Numbered from the stretch's first letter, positions 22,530-34,798 are shown. The stretch: 64,000 nt of DNA from Azolla pinnata (GCA_037176905.1 JBBBWG010017779.1:1-64000), one strand, 5' to 3'. Translations and numbers: made by a program. The notes: generated from the letters alone by a model not told the origin.

Positions 22530-23590
22530 CGTTGTAGATTCCATGTGCATATGCATGTCTGCACGCACATATCTGTAAGTACTAGACACCGTAATCCAGG
22601 AAAAAGCATACCAAAAACCGCATTTAATTCAGAAAATATAGAAGTGTCCGCAATGAGAACTCGGCATGCTAAAAAAAACAAAGAAAAGTTTGTAGATCCC
22701 ATGAACATATGCAGGTACGTACGTACGTACGTATACATATCCTAGATATGTCAATCAGAAAGATCAAAGAACGTTCATCTTCAACAAGAACATCTCAGCA
22801 TACCAAAAATAACATAAAAATATCGTAGATCCCACGTACAGATGCAGGTAGATACGTACGTACGTTTTGTAAGGGGTAAAGATTCTATTTCCTTGTGCAA
22901 TAGACGCTATGCTTTCATAAGATTCTTTCATCTTCTTTGCATGTGTACTCTTCTTACATTTCATTAAGCAAAACCTTAATTCTCGATGCACTAGATTGTC
23001 CCTTAATAAGTGAATGTATGAATGGCAATACATTACTTGTTGCTAAACAAAACAGGTCCCTAAACCTAAGAAACATATCGGTGTTTCATAGACTTGGAAA
23101 TGCTTTTTTATATGGTCATCTTAGAGAAACAGGGGAGAAACTTGGATATGCCGATTGAGTTTAACCTGCCATCTGAATGCTACAGCATGCCAGAAACTTC
23201 TTGTCATTCAGAATAGATCAAAGAACATTCGTCTGCAACAAGAACGAATCGGCACACATAAATACAAGCAAAGAAAAGATCGTAGATGCTACGCATATAT
23301 GCAAGTACGCAAGCACGTATACTTATCCCAGATCCCGTAATCCAGGTTACGGCATACCCGAAACCGCATGTAATTCAGAAAGATCAAAGAGCATCCATCA
23401 ATCGTCGGCAACAACAACAACTCGGCAAACACAAGCACAAACAAAGAAACGATCGTAGATCCAACGCACATATGCAGGCACGGACGTATATATACGCATG
23501 CCAGATACCGCGATCCAGGCTACGGCATACCAAAAACCGCATGTCATTCAGGAAAGATCTAAGCAAAACATTCTGTCCGCAACAAGAACA
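22530..23590. repeat. imperfect minisatellite, unit about 135-175 bp
   Basis: The marker CGTAGATCC or a close variant occurs at about 22531, 22690, 22826, 23281 and 23455. The marker GCATACCNAAAACCGCAT with following ATTCAGAAAGATC occurs at about 22608, 23350 and 23527. Between them sit GCATATGCAGG and CGTACGTACGTA tracts (22718 and 22855). Open frames seen here are repeat-driven. Confidence 0.75.
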
Positions 23591-23633
23591 ACATTTTCAT
23601 GGATGTAAATGGAGTATCTAGACACGCGCAGAG

Positions 23634-23638
<5 letters not shown>

Positions 23639-23665
<27 letters not shown>

Positions 23666-23667
23666 GA
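23639..23667. repeat. (GA)n microsatellite
   Basis: Fourteen or so GA dinucleotides. A 27-28 bp tandem duplication (ACCCTTCTGCATTTTCCTCA plus CTATTTGG) follows at 23788-23848, and an A run of about 22 lies at 23912-23934. Confidence 0.95.
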
Positions 23668-23973
23668 AGACGATGATTCTAACCTGTTTTCCCTGTGCAT
23701 CACGCCATGGATGCCGAAAGGAAGAGCTTCAGGGTTCAGAGATCTGTGCCGAAAAACCCTAGAATTTTGTCCAATTTCCCATTTCTACCCTTCTGCATTT
23801 TCCTCACTATTTGGCAAATTACCCTTCTGCATTTTCCTCACTATTTGGGCACTCACAAAACCCTCTTCATGTACATTTTTTTTCTTCCAAAAAAAACATG
23901 ATTCATCATTAGTAAAAAAAAAAAAAAAAAAAAACAGTGCCTCTACAAAATTTCAGTCTAGTGACTGAGAAAA

Positions 23974-24225
23974 CCTGCTGATCAAGTAACCAAATTCAGC
24001 TGAAGTTCCAAGCTCCAATTCAGCTAAGAAAAAATTCTCAACTAGTTAACATACTGACCTTGCTGATCAAGTAGCAAAATTCAGCTGAAGTTCCAAGCTC
24101 CAATTCAACTAAGCGAAAATTCTCGACTAGTTAACATACTGAACCTACTGATCAAGTAACTAAATTCAGTTGAAGTTCCAACCTCCAATTCAGTTAAGCA
24201 AAAATTCTCAACCAGAAATAACCAT
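23974..24225. repeat. 85-bp tandem repeat, three copies
   Basis: The unit starts CTGCTGATCAAGTAACCAAA and passes through AGCTGAAGTTCCAAGCTCCA and TCTCAACTAGTTAACATACT. Copies begin at about 23974, 24059 and 24144 and are more than 85 percent alike by eye; the third loses its tail. Confidence 0.9.
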
Positions 24226-24399
24226 TTTGGGGGAGAAAAATGACATTCAACTTGCAGAAAATTGCCTGACAATATTCGTGTGGCACGCCACTCTTTTATG
24301 AATTTTATTTTCCATATGGTGTCCCTATGAGAGCCATAACCCTCTTCATGTACTTTTCACTTTAGTCGTTAGAATCTTCCAAGGGGGTAGCACCTATAG

Positions 24400-24800
24400 C
24401 ATTGGGCCCAGTTTGGTTTGAGTCGAACCGAACCGACCAAGCTGTGGTTTCAAAGGGGTTTGGCTTGATTAAAGCAAGTTTAAGTTTAACTTGGTTTGAA
24501 GAAATCGGGTTCAGTTCAGTTCGGTTTAGGAGGCTGGTAGTTTGGTTTGGTTTGGTTTTGTTCAGGAGGTTAGTAGTTTGGTTCAGTTCAGTTCCGGTGG
24601 CTATTAGTTCAGTTCGGCTCAGTTTGGGAGGTTTATGGTTTGGTTTAGTTTGTGGTTTTAGCTAACTTCAGAGTTTGGACCAAACCAAGTTTGACTTATG
24701 TTTTCTGACTTAAACATCATGTCATTGAACAAATATACATTGGTAAAATTGTTGATATTGAATTATTAGGATCATTCAAACCACGGTTCGATTCGGTTCG
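24400..24800. repeat. degenerate GGTTTGGTTC-type low-complexity repeat
   Basis: Most of 24410-24660 consists of variants of TTTGGTTTGGTT and AGTTCAGTTCGGTT, with AACCGAACCGACC on the other phase. A smaller patch lies at 24785-24805. It has no coding meaning. Confidence 0.8.
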
Positions 24801-24804
24801 ATTC

Positions 24805-25990
24805 TAAACTCCAAATAGATAGATAGGTAGGACCGATTAATTGATTGATTAGAAGCCCTCAAATCATCGATCGATCAACCGAACCACACATTGCAATCTG
24901 CTAGTGATCATCGAATATCTCAAATCCAAATAAGATCGAGACAGTGCCAATGCTGATCGTTGTGATAGTAAACATATCTCGCTTCGTGCATTAACCAGAC
25001 GTCCAATCTGTAGCTGATGTAGTCGTAGACTCAGGATGGACACTTGATGATGGAACTATTGGATTCTTATACATTATTATCGGGGATTATTATATCAAGT
25101 TGGGGATGGGCAGCTTACTATTGGATTTTTATACATTATTATTAGGCTCCTGAATCGTCTAATCCCTTGTTAATTCTCCAATTTGCATACTACACTAATG
25201 GATTTGAATCGATTGTTTTATGATTCACGATAACCGCATATCAACTGAGGTTGACTTTTATTCACACCCTCAAACCTCAGACAATCCATGGCAATCTACC
25301 GATACTATACTGGTTGAAAAAGAAGAACTAAATGACTTTCTTGTCCATCTTCAATTTATTATTGTGAGTGGCTTGCAAATAGTGTGGAGAAGATCCTCTC
25401 ATCTTCTTTCCTTCCTTTGAAAGAGAATATATGAGGATCATATCAAACAATTGGGAATTAGCGGATCAGCAAAAACGCAATAAGTCTATTTCGTTTTCAA
25501 CAGAAGATTTTGTCGTCAGCTAGTTGCTTACGCGATCGCGTGAAGAAGTACTTCAGGTTTTGCTATTATTTTCTAAAGGAAGATGCTACCACAACTTATT
25601 TGAGCACTCTGGGCTCGTCGATCGATCTACTTTGTTTTGCTTTGATTTTTGACCTTTTTGTCATGCTTTATTTTTTAAATTTTCGCGTGTGCCCCTTCAT
25701 CATTTTTATTTCCTTTACCTGCATTTTCCTTCTGCATTTGTTCTTTTATACAGCCTTTTAAACAGACCTATTTCTCTTTCTTTTCTGCTTTGGTGTTTTC
25801 ATTTATTTGCTATTTGCATTATGCTACTTCCGTAAATTTTCTTTAAACTCAAATCTATGTATTTTTTCAGATATCTTAACGATTAATCTTGTGCTTTTTT
25901 TCTTAATTACTTTTTTAGTCTGTATTAGTATTCTCTTCTGTTTGCTGTTTTTCTCTTTCATCGATCCACAGGCTTGTTTTTTTTCTTTTA
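24805..25990. other. intergenic, pyrimidine-rich at its right end
   Basis: The phrase CTATTGGATT.TTATACATTATTAT appears twice, at 25048 and 25112. From about 25610 to 25990 the plus strand is strongly T-rich with small open frames of hydrophobic simple sequence. I see no supported gene. Confidence 0.5.
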
Positions 25991-26019
25991 TGCTTTGATA
26001 TGTTAATTCTTGCGTTTGT

Positions 26020-27605
26020 GGACAAACAGAGAGACAGACAATCCGGTAGATCCAAGATATCTTGTGCGTTTTAATAGTATAGAAATCACCGGAAGGCCAG
26101 TTTCGTGGTCAAACTTGGGCTACAAGAAACGAATCGAAAGGCCCATCGTTCACTGAAGAGAAGAATACTTTTGCGAGACCTCTCTGTTCATCGAAGTGAA
26201 GTTGTAACAGAGGTCCTGTCTACAAACATCCGATTTCGATCGCCCACAGATGTAACTAATTCTATAGAAATAGATCTTTATATACTAGTAGAAACCGAGA
26301 TGCCTTATAAGCAGCATAGGTCTAACGAATTATAATAACATCTAAAGGTTACGAGGACCGCTGACTGGGTCATTTTGAATGCTTGTCACGAAGGTCATTA
26401 TCTGATGGAGGGAATCTGCTCAAAGGCTGGTAACCAAGGACTAGTTCGCCCAAAGGGCGGCTCCGGAACTGGTAGAGCCCAGGCTTGAACTCAGGATCTC
26501 TCGCCCCAGTATTGATTCAGGGATTTCGTTTCGCTCTTACAAATTTTAATTAGTGGGGCCAGAAACGCCTGTAAAGAACAAACCAGCGGTCCTACCAATC
26601 GTCACCCAATCGGAAATCGGGGCATTGCGACGAATATTCTCTTGTAAGAGAAAGTATGCGGCATTGGTTGGATTGTTGAGCATTCATTCCATTGATCGGG
26701 TGGGGCATTGGAACAAGTTGTTGCAAAACTGCAACAGTTTGGCTAGAAGGTCAAGCATTGCCGAAAAAAGGGATGTGTATATAGAAAAGGGAACTAAACA
26801 CAACGAGGTGCGCAAAGTCAAAAGCGAGAAGCTTATACATACAAATCAAACCATTTGCCCAGCTTCCTATATTCCCATGCCTTTTGTTCGACGCATCGGA
26901 GCAGAGCGGCAGGCATCTTGTGTCGATCGCCCAAAGATTATTTGGATCGAGCTCTACGGTAGTTCCAATGGTTGGAACACTTGGATCTGGGTTTAGATCC
27001 TCGACATTCTATTATTTGGCACAGAGAGCGATGTTATGCGTCGATTGGTTGATCGGAAGAGCCCGCGGATCGTCGACTCTGGTTCATAAAAGCTTAAATT
27101 ATGCAGCATCATCAAAAGGGAGGAGCACATCTTGGACAAAGAATCGCAGGCGTGAGATGTAACTGACGCGTGGCTCGAATCCGGGCGAACGTCAGTCCGA
27201 AGCAGATTTTAGGATTTTTTTTTTCTTCTTCTAACTCCTTGTGGGGGTCCCTACTAGAAGAGCATGGGTCTTGGCTTCCTGTGCCAGTCAACTGGCTCTT
27301 TTGAAAAACCTTTGCTCTCTCCCCAGAGCATCTTAGACCCGATCGATGTTTGCATCGATTACCACGTTTTTAACTGGCTTTCTGGGCGTGCAAAGGGGTC
27401 TCTGGAGATGAGGGGGGCGCCCGCCAGCTACTGCATTGAGCCATACGTACAATGCGAAAAAAATGCCTGTAACCGCAGACGCTGTCATGGTTTCAGCGGG
27501 CCGATCGGCAATGACGACTGTTGCTCTGTGGAGCTGAAGCCTGGTCAAGAGATGGAACGGACGTTTTTCGCGGCGAGAATCATAACGAGAATTGAGTGTA
27601 ACTGA
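26020..27605. other. unrecognised block of different composition, possibly organellar in origin
   Basis: Base composition turns balanced and low-complexity runs vanish. A 147-codon frame (26553-26996) and a 113-codon frame (27264-27605) are open but match no family I recognise. Phrases such as GTGGCTCGAATCCGGGCGAA (27172) and CAGGCTTGAACTCAGGATCT (26489) resemble T-arm-like tRNA pieces. Such sequence is common in plant mitochondrial spacers, so transferred organellar DNA is one explanation, unproven. It lies between simple repeats. Confidence 0.3.
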
Positions 27606-27609
27606 AGGG

Positions 27610-28240
27610 GAGAACAAACGCGAACAACCCATCGATGATGACGACTGTGGTGGTGGGGTGGTGATGGTGATCATGGTGGTAGATAGTGATGAAACAAAAC
27701 CTATTAGACGATGACGATGGTGGTGGGTGATGATCATGATGGACAAAAACCATCAGATGATAATGATGGTGGACAAAAAACCCATTAGATGATGATGATG
27801 ATGGTGGTGGGGATGGCGAACAAGTCATCGGGGGGTTATGACTATGATGGACAAAATCTATTGGATGATGATGATGGTGATGGTGAACTAAACCCATTAG
27901 ATGATGATGATGGTGGTGGTGAACTAGACCCATTGGATGATGCTGATGATGGTGATGATGATGGTGGTGATGATGATGATGGTGGTGATGATGATGATGG
28001 TGATGATGATGATGATGATGGTGATGGTGATGGTGGTGGTGATGATGATGTGGGCAAAACCTATTTAGATGATGGTCATGATGGTGATTAAGATCCATTG
28101 GATGATGATGATGGTGGTGGAGAAAGGACCGGAATGATGATGATGGACAAGATGGTGATGGTGATGGAAACGATAGACAAAACCCAGTGGAATGATGATG
28201 ATGATGGTGACGATGGTGGTGGTGGTGAGCTGCAAATAGA
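27610..28240. repeat. GAT/GGT trinucleotide minisatellite upstream of PFK
   Basis: About 630 bp are built from GATGATGATGGTGGT runs, with a higher-order unit of roughly 45 bp that includes ACCCATTAGATGATGATG. On the minus strand it reads as poly-His and on the plus strand as poly-Asp/Gly, but these frames are products of the repeat. It ends about 570 bp before the PFK start codon. Confidence 0.9.
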
Positions 28241-28426
28241 AGAACAAAACAAAGCTCTCTTGGCTATGGCTATGGCACCTCTAGAAGAAACAGAGGCCTT
28301 CTCTTTCTTCCTCCTCTGCTTCTCTGCTCTGCATCTTGGATCGGAATATCCCCTTCCATCGTTCGCCCCCTCTCTTTTACTCCTTCCAATTCTTCCTGAG
28401 CTCTTCTTCTCTGCTCCTTCTGCATC

Positions 28427-28446
28427 ATATATATATATATATATAC
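28427..28446. repeat. (AT)n in the PFK 5' region
   Basis: Ten AT dinucleotides lie about 370 bp upstream of the PFK ATG. They may supply the TATA function, but no sharper TATA box stands out. Confidence 0.7.
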
Positions 28447-28815
28447 CCCACTGACACACACTGTCATAGAGCTCAATCACTAACTCTTTTTTGCCCTCCT
28501 CTTTCATCGCTCTTCACCCCCTTCACCATTGCCCTTTGAATCTTTCTTTGCTTTGCTGCCTGATTCCTCCCCCCCCCCCTGATCTTTACAGCCAGCTCAT
28601 TTTTGCTGCTCTCTGATCTTAGCTAGCTAATCTCTCCCCCCCCCCCTTTTGATTCCTTTGCTATTCTTCATCTTTGATCATACCTTCTATATCATTCTAT
28701 CTATCTGTCTACCTATCTATCCGTATTTTGGTTCATCTCTTGTTTAATCTAATCAGCTTCCTCTCCCGTTCCATCCGGGTGCAGCAAGATTCCCCTGTTT
28801 TTTTATACACCTTCC

Positions 28816-29591
28816 ATGGCTACTATGTACCTTCCACCCTCAACACCAATTGCTAAAACAAGTGTGAATGGTGCGGAATCGATGCTTTGCAAACAAATCC
28901 ATCATATAAGCAATCCATCTCTACTTCAAAATGGGCTGGCGCGGAGCCCCAACAAAAGCATGCTTAAGAGCTCATTCCTGGGGAGCAATACCAAATTTCT
29001 CCTGAAGAGAGGCAATGATAGCAACGCCAACGCTGTCAGTGGCCTTTGTTCTTCTCCTTCGAGGATCTCCATCGATGCTAGCTCTAATGGGTCTGATTGT
29101 GCTATGCTTGATGATGTACCTCACCTCACAGACTGGCTTCCTGGCTTGGAGGTATGGTTACAAAATTAGATTCTTTAATGCATGTCAAGCTTGGACATGC
29201 CAATCTCAATTACAAAAGGTAGTTTTCGAATAGGTTTTTCCAAGCCATACTAATAAACTATCTTTGTTTTTCATATGCAAATACTGCAGTAGCAGTGTTT
29301 GGGTATTTTGCTGAATATGATAGCGCTATCACTCTGCTTGATTCTGCATATATCATCAGGAAGTAGTTCTAGTCTATTTCTCCAAATCATCTTATATATA
29401 TATAGCTCTGAATTATTATACATACTACAAACAGCAGTATTTGGGCATTTTGCCCAATATGATGATACTGTAACTCTGTTTTAAATGTGCATATATCTAT
29501 ATATCATATAACTATCTAGCTAGGGCATATCTCTGAATCATGTTATATATCTATATATTTATTTCCATATCTATCTATCTATCTTTTTATT

Positions 29592-29626
<35 letters not shown>

Positions 29627-32600
29627 TTATATTTATATCTATCTATCTATCTATCTTTGCTACATTATGTAGTACACATTCTAGAATTTGGGCATTTTAC
29701 CCGGCATCATGTTACTATAATACTGCTTGGATGTGCATATATCGTCAGGAAGTGTTCTTGGGCATCTCTGCAAATCACGTTCTATATAGCTTTGCTTAGT
29801 TTTGGACATGTTTTTTTCCCTAAAAGGGCTCAGCAAGCTTGAATTGTGTACATATCTTTGTTTTTATCTGAATCAATGCTCTTTTTGAACGAGGAATGTT
29901 GTTTTTTATACCATACATGCCCTCAGTATGTCTGATTTATCTGTAAATATATGCGACAGGCACATAAAAGCCCCCTCAACTACAAATCAGGCTATTCATC
30001 AATGAGGTAATGCAAAAGATTGTGTATATATCTTACTTCTTGAGAATTAGGGATAGCATATAAAAGGCCCTATGTTCTTATTTGGTATCCTTGTGCGTTT
30101 ACTTATGATGGCAGGCAGTACTTTGTGAACCCAGATGACGTAATTGCCAGAAATGTAAGCTCTCTATAGAAGATTCTCCGTTTAGAGGCATATTATGATA
30201 TTTTTTCCGAGGTTTGGAACTTATATGTACATAATTGCATAATCAGGCTGTGGAGAATCTCTCTTCTCTCGGAGATGGGCTCTACTTTCGGCGTGCAGGC
30301 CCAAGGGAAAATGTATGTATGGAAAGCCTCAAAAGTTGTATTAACACTTTCAAAGGGAAGAAAAAAATATCGAGTTCTTTCTTTTCTTACCACAGCTTGT
30401 CAACATTAAGCTTTGTACGAAAGCTGTGGGAAAAAGTTTTAGATAACTAGGACAAGTTCTTGTGGTGTTGCTGAAAGACTTGGAGAGTGATTTGCTTCTT
30501 CACCATGACTGATTCATGCTGTATGTTTATTTCTACTAGGTCTACTTCACACCAGAGGAGGTAAATGCTTGTATTGTTACCTGTGGTGGGTTATGTCCTG
30601 GTCTCAATACGGTTATTCGTGAGCTTGTATGCTCTCTCTGGAATGATTATGGTGTTCGGAATATCATTGGCATCGAAGTAAGCTTACTTTTAATCATACT
30701 TTCTCACTTTATAACAATCCGTTCTTTTCAATAACGATTGTACACTTGTGGAAAAACAAGTCGCTTATGATGGAGCTTTTTGTTTGCTTGAACTTAAAAA
30801 CATGGATTATATTAACTCTTCTAACCCGTTTCGCATTCCATTGCATTCTGTCCTTGGATAGGGCGGCTATAAGGGGTTTTATGCACGGAATACCATCCCA
30901 TTGAATCCAAAAGCTGTCGATAACATACATAAACGCGGAGGAACGATCCTAGGGTCCTCTCGAGGTGGTCATGAGACGTCCAAGATAGTCAACAGTATAC
31001 AAGATCGTGGCATAAATCAGGTGTGATGAAAAACTTGGTCTAGTTTGTGGGGAATTGCATGCTGGTTATGTACGTATATGCATATATATGCAAATGTGTA
31101 TATGTGTGGATGTCCAAGGTAGTCAATGACGTACAAGACTGGCATTAACGAAGTGTGATGGAAGTTGGTTTAATTTGTGGTGCATGTTTTTAGTTGCATG
31201 CCTATGCAATGTGTGTATGTATGTACCGTTAAATGAAAGTGGGGTATGTACCGTTGATCAGGTCTATATAATTGGAGGTGATGGAACACAAAAGGGAGCT
31301 TCACTTATTTATGAGGTAAACTGCCATATTCTTTCTTGATCTTGATTATCAAGAAAATATTTTCTTTGGAATCAGCTTGTGTTTAAAAGAATACTACTTA
31401 GATCCAGAATTTCTAAGCATCTAAAAGAAGAGAAGAAAAAATTTGGCAATTTCACAGGAACTTAGAAGGCGTGGCTTAAAAGTAACTGTTGCAGGAATCC
31501 CCAAGACAATCGATAATGATATTGATGTAAGTTTTTCTTTTTTCCTTTTCTTCTTAGGACATTGTGATGTTCAAATAATCAGCTGTTTATTACCTACCAT
31601 TCATCTGTTGCCTTTTCCTTTTGAGTATCCATTTTTTTGTTGTAACATTGATTTGGTGAGCGTGATATACACAGGTGATAGATCGATCGTTTGGCTTCGA
31701 TACTGCAGTGGAAGAGGCTCAGCGAGCAATCAATGCAGCTCATGTCGAAGCTGAGAGTTGTCACAATGGAATTGGTCTCGTCAAACTGATGGGTAGACAT
31801 AGCGGTAAAAACCATGGAAAAACCTGAATGCCATAACCCGAAACCCTAAACCCTAAAACCCTAAACCAAATCATCAGCTCATATTCATACCAGGAGTTTG
31901 ATTTGAATTTCTTTGTATACAGGATTTATTGCGATGTATGCAACACTTGCAAGCCGTGATGTGGTAAGCATTTTTTGGACATGAAATTGAGCTTTCAAGA
32001 TGGTGTATTATGAAGTAGAGTGCATTTCTTTTAACACTAGCAGAATGTTGCCTTTTTTCTTCTTTTTACTCGATACCGCTTTTCTTGCCTCGGAACACTT
32101 GATTTTTGACAGCATTTTTTGCTCTTTTGAAGGATTGTTGGTCGGTATCATATTCTGTTTTGGGTTTGTTGAAGGATTGTTGCTTGATACCGGAGGTGGA
32201 TTTCTATCTCGAAGGAGAAGGTGGGCTATATGAATTCGTGGAGAGGCGGCTACAAGAGAATGGGCATGCCGTTATCGTTATAGCAGAAGGGGCAGGACAA
32301 GGCTTGATATCGGAGAGTATCATAGGCCAAGAGGGGCACGATGCATCCGGAAACAAAGTGCTGCTCGATGCTGGAACATGGCTAGCTCAAAAACTGAAGG
32401 TAAAAAAAGATGTGAACAATCAGGTTAATAGGATGAAAACAGAACACCCCATTCTTTTCTTATTTCAATCATAGATCGAATCTCGCTCTAACCGCTTCTA
32501 TCACTATTACTAGCTTGATATTGCAGATGATCTCTATTTTACTATAACCGGTAGTGTGTGGCATATATATGGCTGTAATTGAACATTTTCCTGCCAAATA

Positions 32601-33266
32601 TACTGCCTGTTGTGGTGAAACCAAATGTTGTTTCTGTTCTCTTCTTTTTTCAGGGTCATTTCGCCAGCATCAAATCACCCCTCAATCTCAAATATATTGG
32701 TAAGTTCTGGATCATCAAAGTTTCAGGTTTTGCGAATTAAAAAATGTGGCTTCTAAACATTCTAAAATATGAATGTAGATCCGACGTATATGATCCGCGC
32801 TATTCCGAGCAACGCAGCGGATAATGTGTACTGTACATTACTCGCCCAAAGTGCAATTCATGGAGCCATGGCAGGTTTTACTGGCTTCACCGTAGGCCCA
32901 GTAAATGGCCGGCATGCATACATACCGACCTCGGTAAGAACAAAACACAAATCTCTATACACATACACACGCACGCAGATTTGATATATAACGACTGGTA
33001 TACGATCGATTTGCTGCGCATGGTACTGAAGATGATGCAATCTAAACTCTTCTGTATCTGTGTGTTTCTTCTTCGCCCGCTCTTTTTGCGAGCTGCAGCG
33101 AATCACCGAAAAGCAGAGGCATGTGAACCCGAGCGACAGGATGTGGGCGAGGCTTCTTTCATCAACCAACCAGCCAGCTTTCATAAGGAAAGAGAGAACC
33201 GAAATCTCGCAAGAAGTCGAAGATCTCCTCAAGAAGCAAGGATCGACGCTCCTCATGCAAGTCTAG
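28816..33266 (+). CDS. PFK: ATP-dependent 6-phosphofructokinase, plastid-type, 14 exons
   Basis: It catalyses ATP-dependent phosphorylation of fructose 6-phosphate to fructose 1,6-bisphosphate in glycolysis. Exons: 28816-29151, 29960-30006, 30115-30154, 30247-30312, 30540-30677, 30862-31020, 31262-31315, 31458-31526, 31675-31804, 31923-31963, 32175-32399, 32654-32699, 32779-32933 and 33099-33266. All introns are GT-AG and the frame closes at exactly 558 codons (557 aa). Motifs: GGLCPGLN (179-186), GGDGT (267-271; Gly marks the ATP type, against Asp in PPi-dependent PFP), TIDND (297-301, catalytic) and MGRHSG (342-347). The first about 95 residues are Ser/Asn/Lys-rich with few acids, like a plastid transit peptide, and the length fits plastid PFK4/PFK5 of Arabidopsis. 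The gene looks intact. Its upstream DNA is the GAT repeat and an (AT)n; I see no clear regulatory motif. Confidence 0.95.
29283..29800. repeat. threefold imperfect repeat in PFK intron 1
   Basis: The block TTTGGGCATTTTGCCCAATA and its followers (GTAACTCTG, TGTGCATATATC, AGGAAGT, TCTGAATCATGTTATATA) occurs at about 29298, 29440 and 29685. The second and third copies are separated by (ATCT)n, (CT)n and (AT)n microsatellites at 29555-29655. It is confined to intron 1. Confidence 0.75.
31837..31868. repeat. short interstitial telomere-like repeat in PFK intron 9
   Basis: CCGAAACCCTAAACCCTAAA followed by another CCCTAAACC: about four units of the plant telomere repeat CCCTAAA. A two-unit version lies at 54904-54917. 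Confidence 0.8.
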
Positions 33267-34590
33267 ACCGTGAAATTGCAGAGCATCGATCCATGTACAT
33301 TACATACAACACCACTATTACAGATTTTATGTGTAGATTTATACATAACATATAGAAAGTATATATATATATATATATATCTCTATGGCCAGCTTTGACA
33401 TGGGAGGATAATCTCAGAGGGCAATGGAGTCCTCAAATTTTAGGGTTGGATTAGAGCATACATAAGCGTGTTTTCAAGTATAAATATATCATCTGAGAAT
33501 CGAGATTTTGCAGGCAATAAAACTTCCACATTACCCCTTCTTGAGCATCTGTCCTATGTCTATTAAGTGTAACTATTTCATTTTTCCATAAGCATTCTCA
33601 TGTTGGTGCAGAATAGTGATCGGCAATCGTGCTTGGCTATCAATCACATGATCTTAATTGCTCTCTATTTCCATCCAAGTGCGAAGCTCGTACATGTTCT
33701 GCATTTGTAGCTTCACTTGCCTTTTGTGAAGCGTTTCCATGGAATGTAGAGGTGATCTGTAGCGAGTTCTTCTTTTTTTTGACCTTGGGATTGAGTGCAA
33801 ATAAACGTTTTGACCTTAGATTTCCTGAACAAGAATTGTTGGAATTTCTAGACTTAGGTCGAGAATGAAGCAACACTGTAACGAAAAATCCAAATTCGTA
33901 GACTTTGTTCCCACGAAAGAGGAGGCAATTTTGTTCGATAATATAGAGGTTGGGACTTTACGTGTTGGGCAAGAAAAGGTGACATTTCCACCATAAAGAT
34001 TGATTCTCGATTTCTAGACTTTTGACTTGGTATAATTGATCGTTTTGATTTTGACGTTGTCTCTTGTTGCACGCATTTTTATAAAAGCCTGAACTTGAAA
34101 TAGTAGATTTGATAGCTATGACAAGTCAAATTGAGCTTGACATATGTACATTGAACGTGTCGACAGTTCGTTTCGAATGTTTGAAGTCACAGTTTGATGC
34201 CCATAGATTTACTATTTGACGTGTATTATTACCGATAGATCAATCAATCAAACCATAGAATCTATCGAATCACAGTTGGTTGATTCAATAACCATGCAAT
34301 GGGCTTGATGTAGCATCAATATGGTGAGAGGGGAAATACTGTGAAATCACACGATGAGAATTGATCGGAAGAATTCGGAGCCAAAATGGGATCATAAACT
34401 TGATCTATTAAAAAAGTCTATTGATCCACTGATTTTTGCCCATCAATATAACATGTAAACAATCTGCAAAAAGAAATTCTGTGTTATGCAGTAATTTGTG
34501 ATTCTTTCTTGTTGCAAGTGTTCCAGATCGAGCCTGTCACATGTTCCAGGCGGTGGAAGTTTCAGGCAGTTAGCAATGGTGGGGCCTGAG
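33267..34590. other. intergenic after PFK, no gene seen
   Basis: It includes an (AT)n of about 20 bp at 33359-33380 within the probable PFK 3' UTR. The remaining DNA has only short open frames. No transposon ends or known motifs stand out. Confidence 0.6.
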
Positions 34591-34660
34591 AAGAAGAAGA
34601 AGAAGAAGAAGAAGAAGATGATGATGATGATGATGAAGATGATGAAGAAGAAGATGACAA
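34591..34660. repeat. (GAA)n/(GAT)n microsatellite
   Basis: About nine GAA then six GAT units, then mixed. It lies 185-255 bp upstream of the small secreted-protein gene and could influence its promoter. Confidence 0.95.
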
Positions 34661-34790
34661 TGAACAGAAGATACACAGCACATCTTCTCTTTGGGTGGGG
34701 TATGATCCGTGAACTGTTATCGCCCACGTTGAGATCGCATGCCTGAAGTAGGTATGGTGTAGTTAACTAGATTTTCTCTTTCTGTACGTG

Positions 34791-34798
34791 TATATAAG
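34791..34798 (+). promoter_or_regulatory. TATA box of the Trp-rich secreted protein gene
   Basis: TATATAAG lies 47 bp before the ATG at 34845, a normal plant core-promoter position for a gene with a short 5' UTR. Confidence 0.6.

Noticed and set aside
23609-23968. 119-codon frame after the (GA)n as a gene start
   Set aside because: It begins in simple repeat and ends in poly-Lys from an A run. No downstream exon was found.
27580-28098. 172-codon minus-strand frame with long poly-His
   Set aside because: It is wholly produced by the GAT/GGT repeat; the plus strand is equally open as poly-Asp/Gly. No splice or promoter support.
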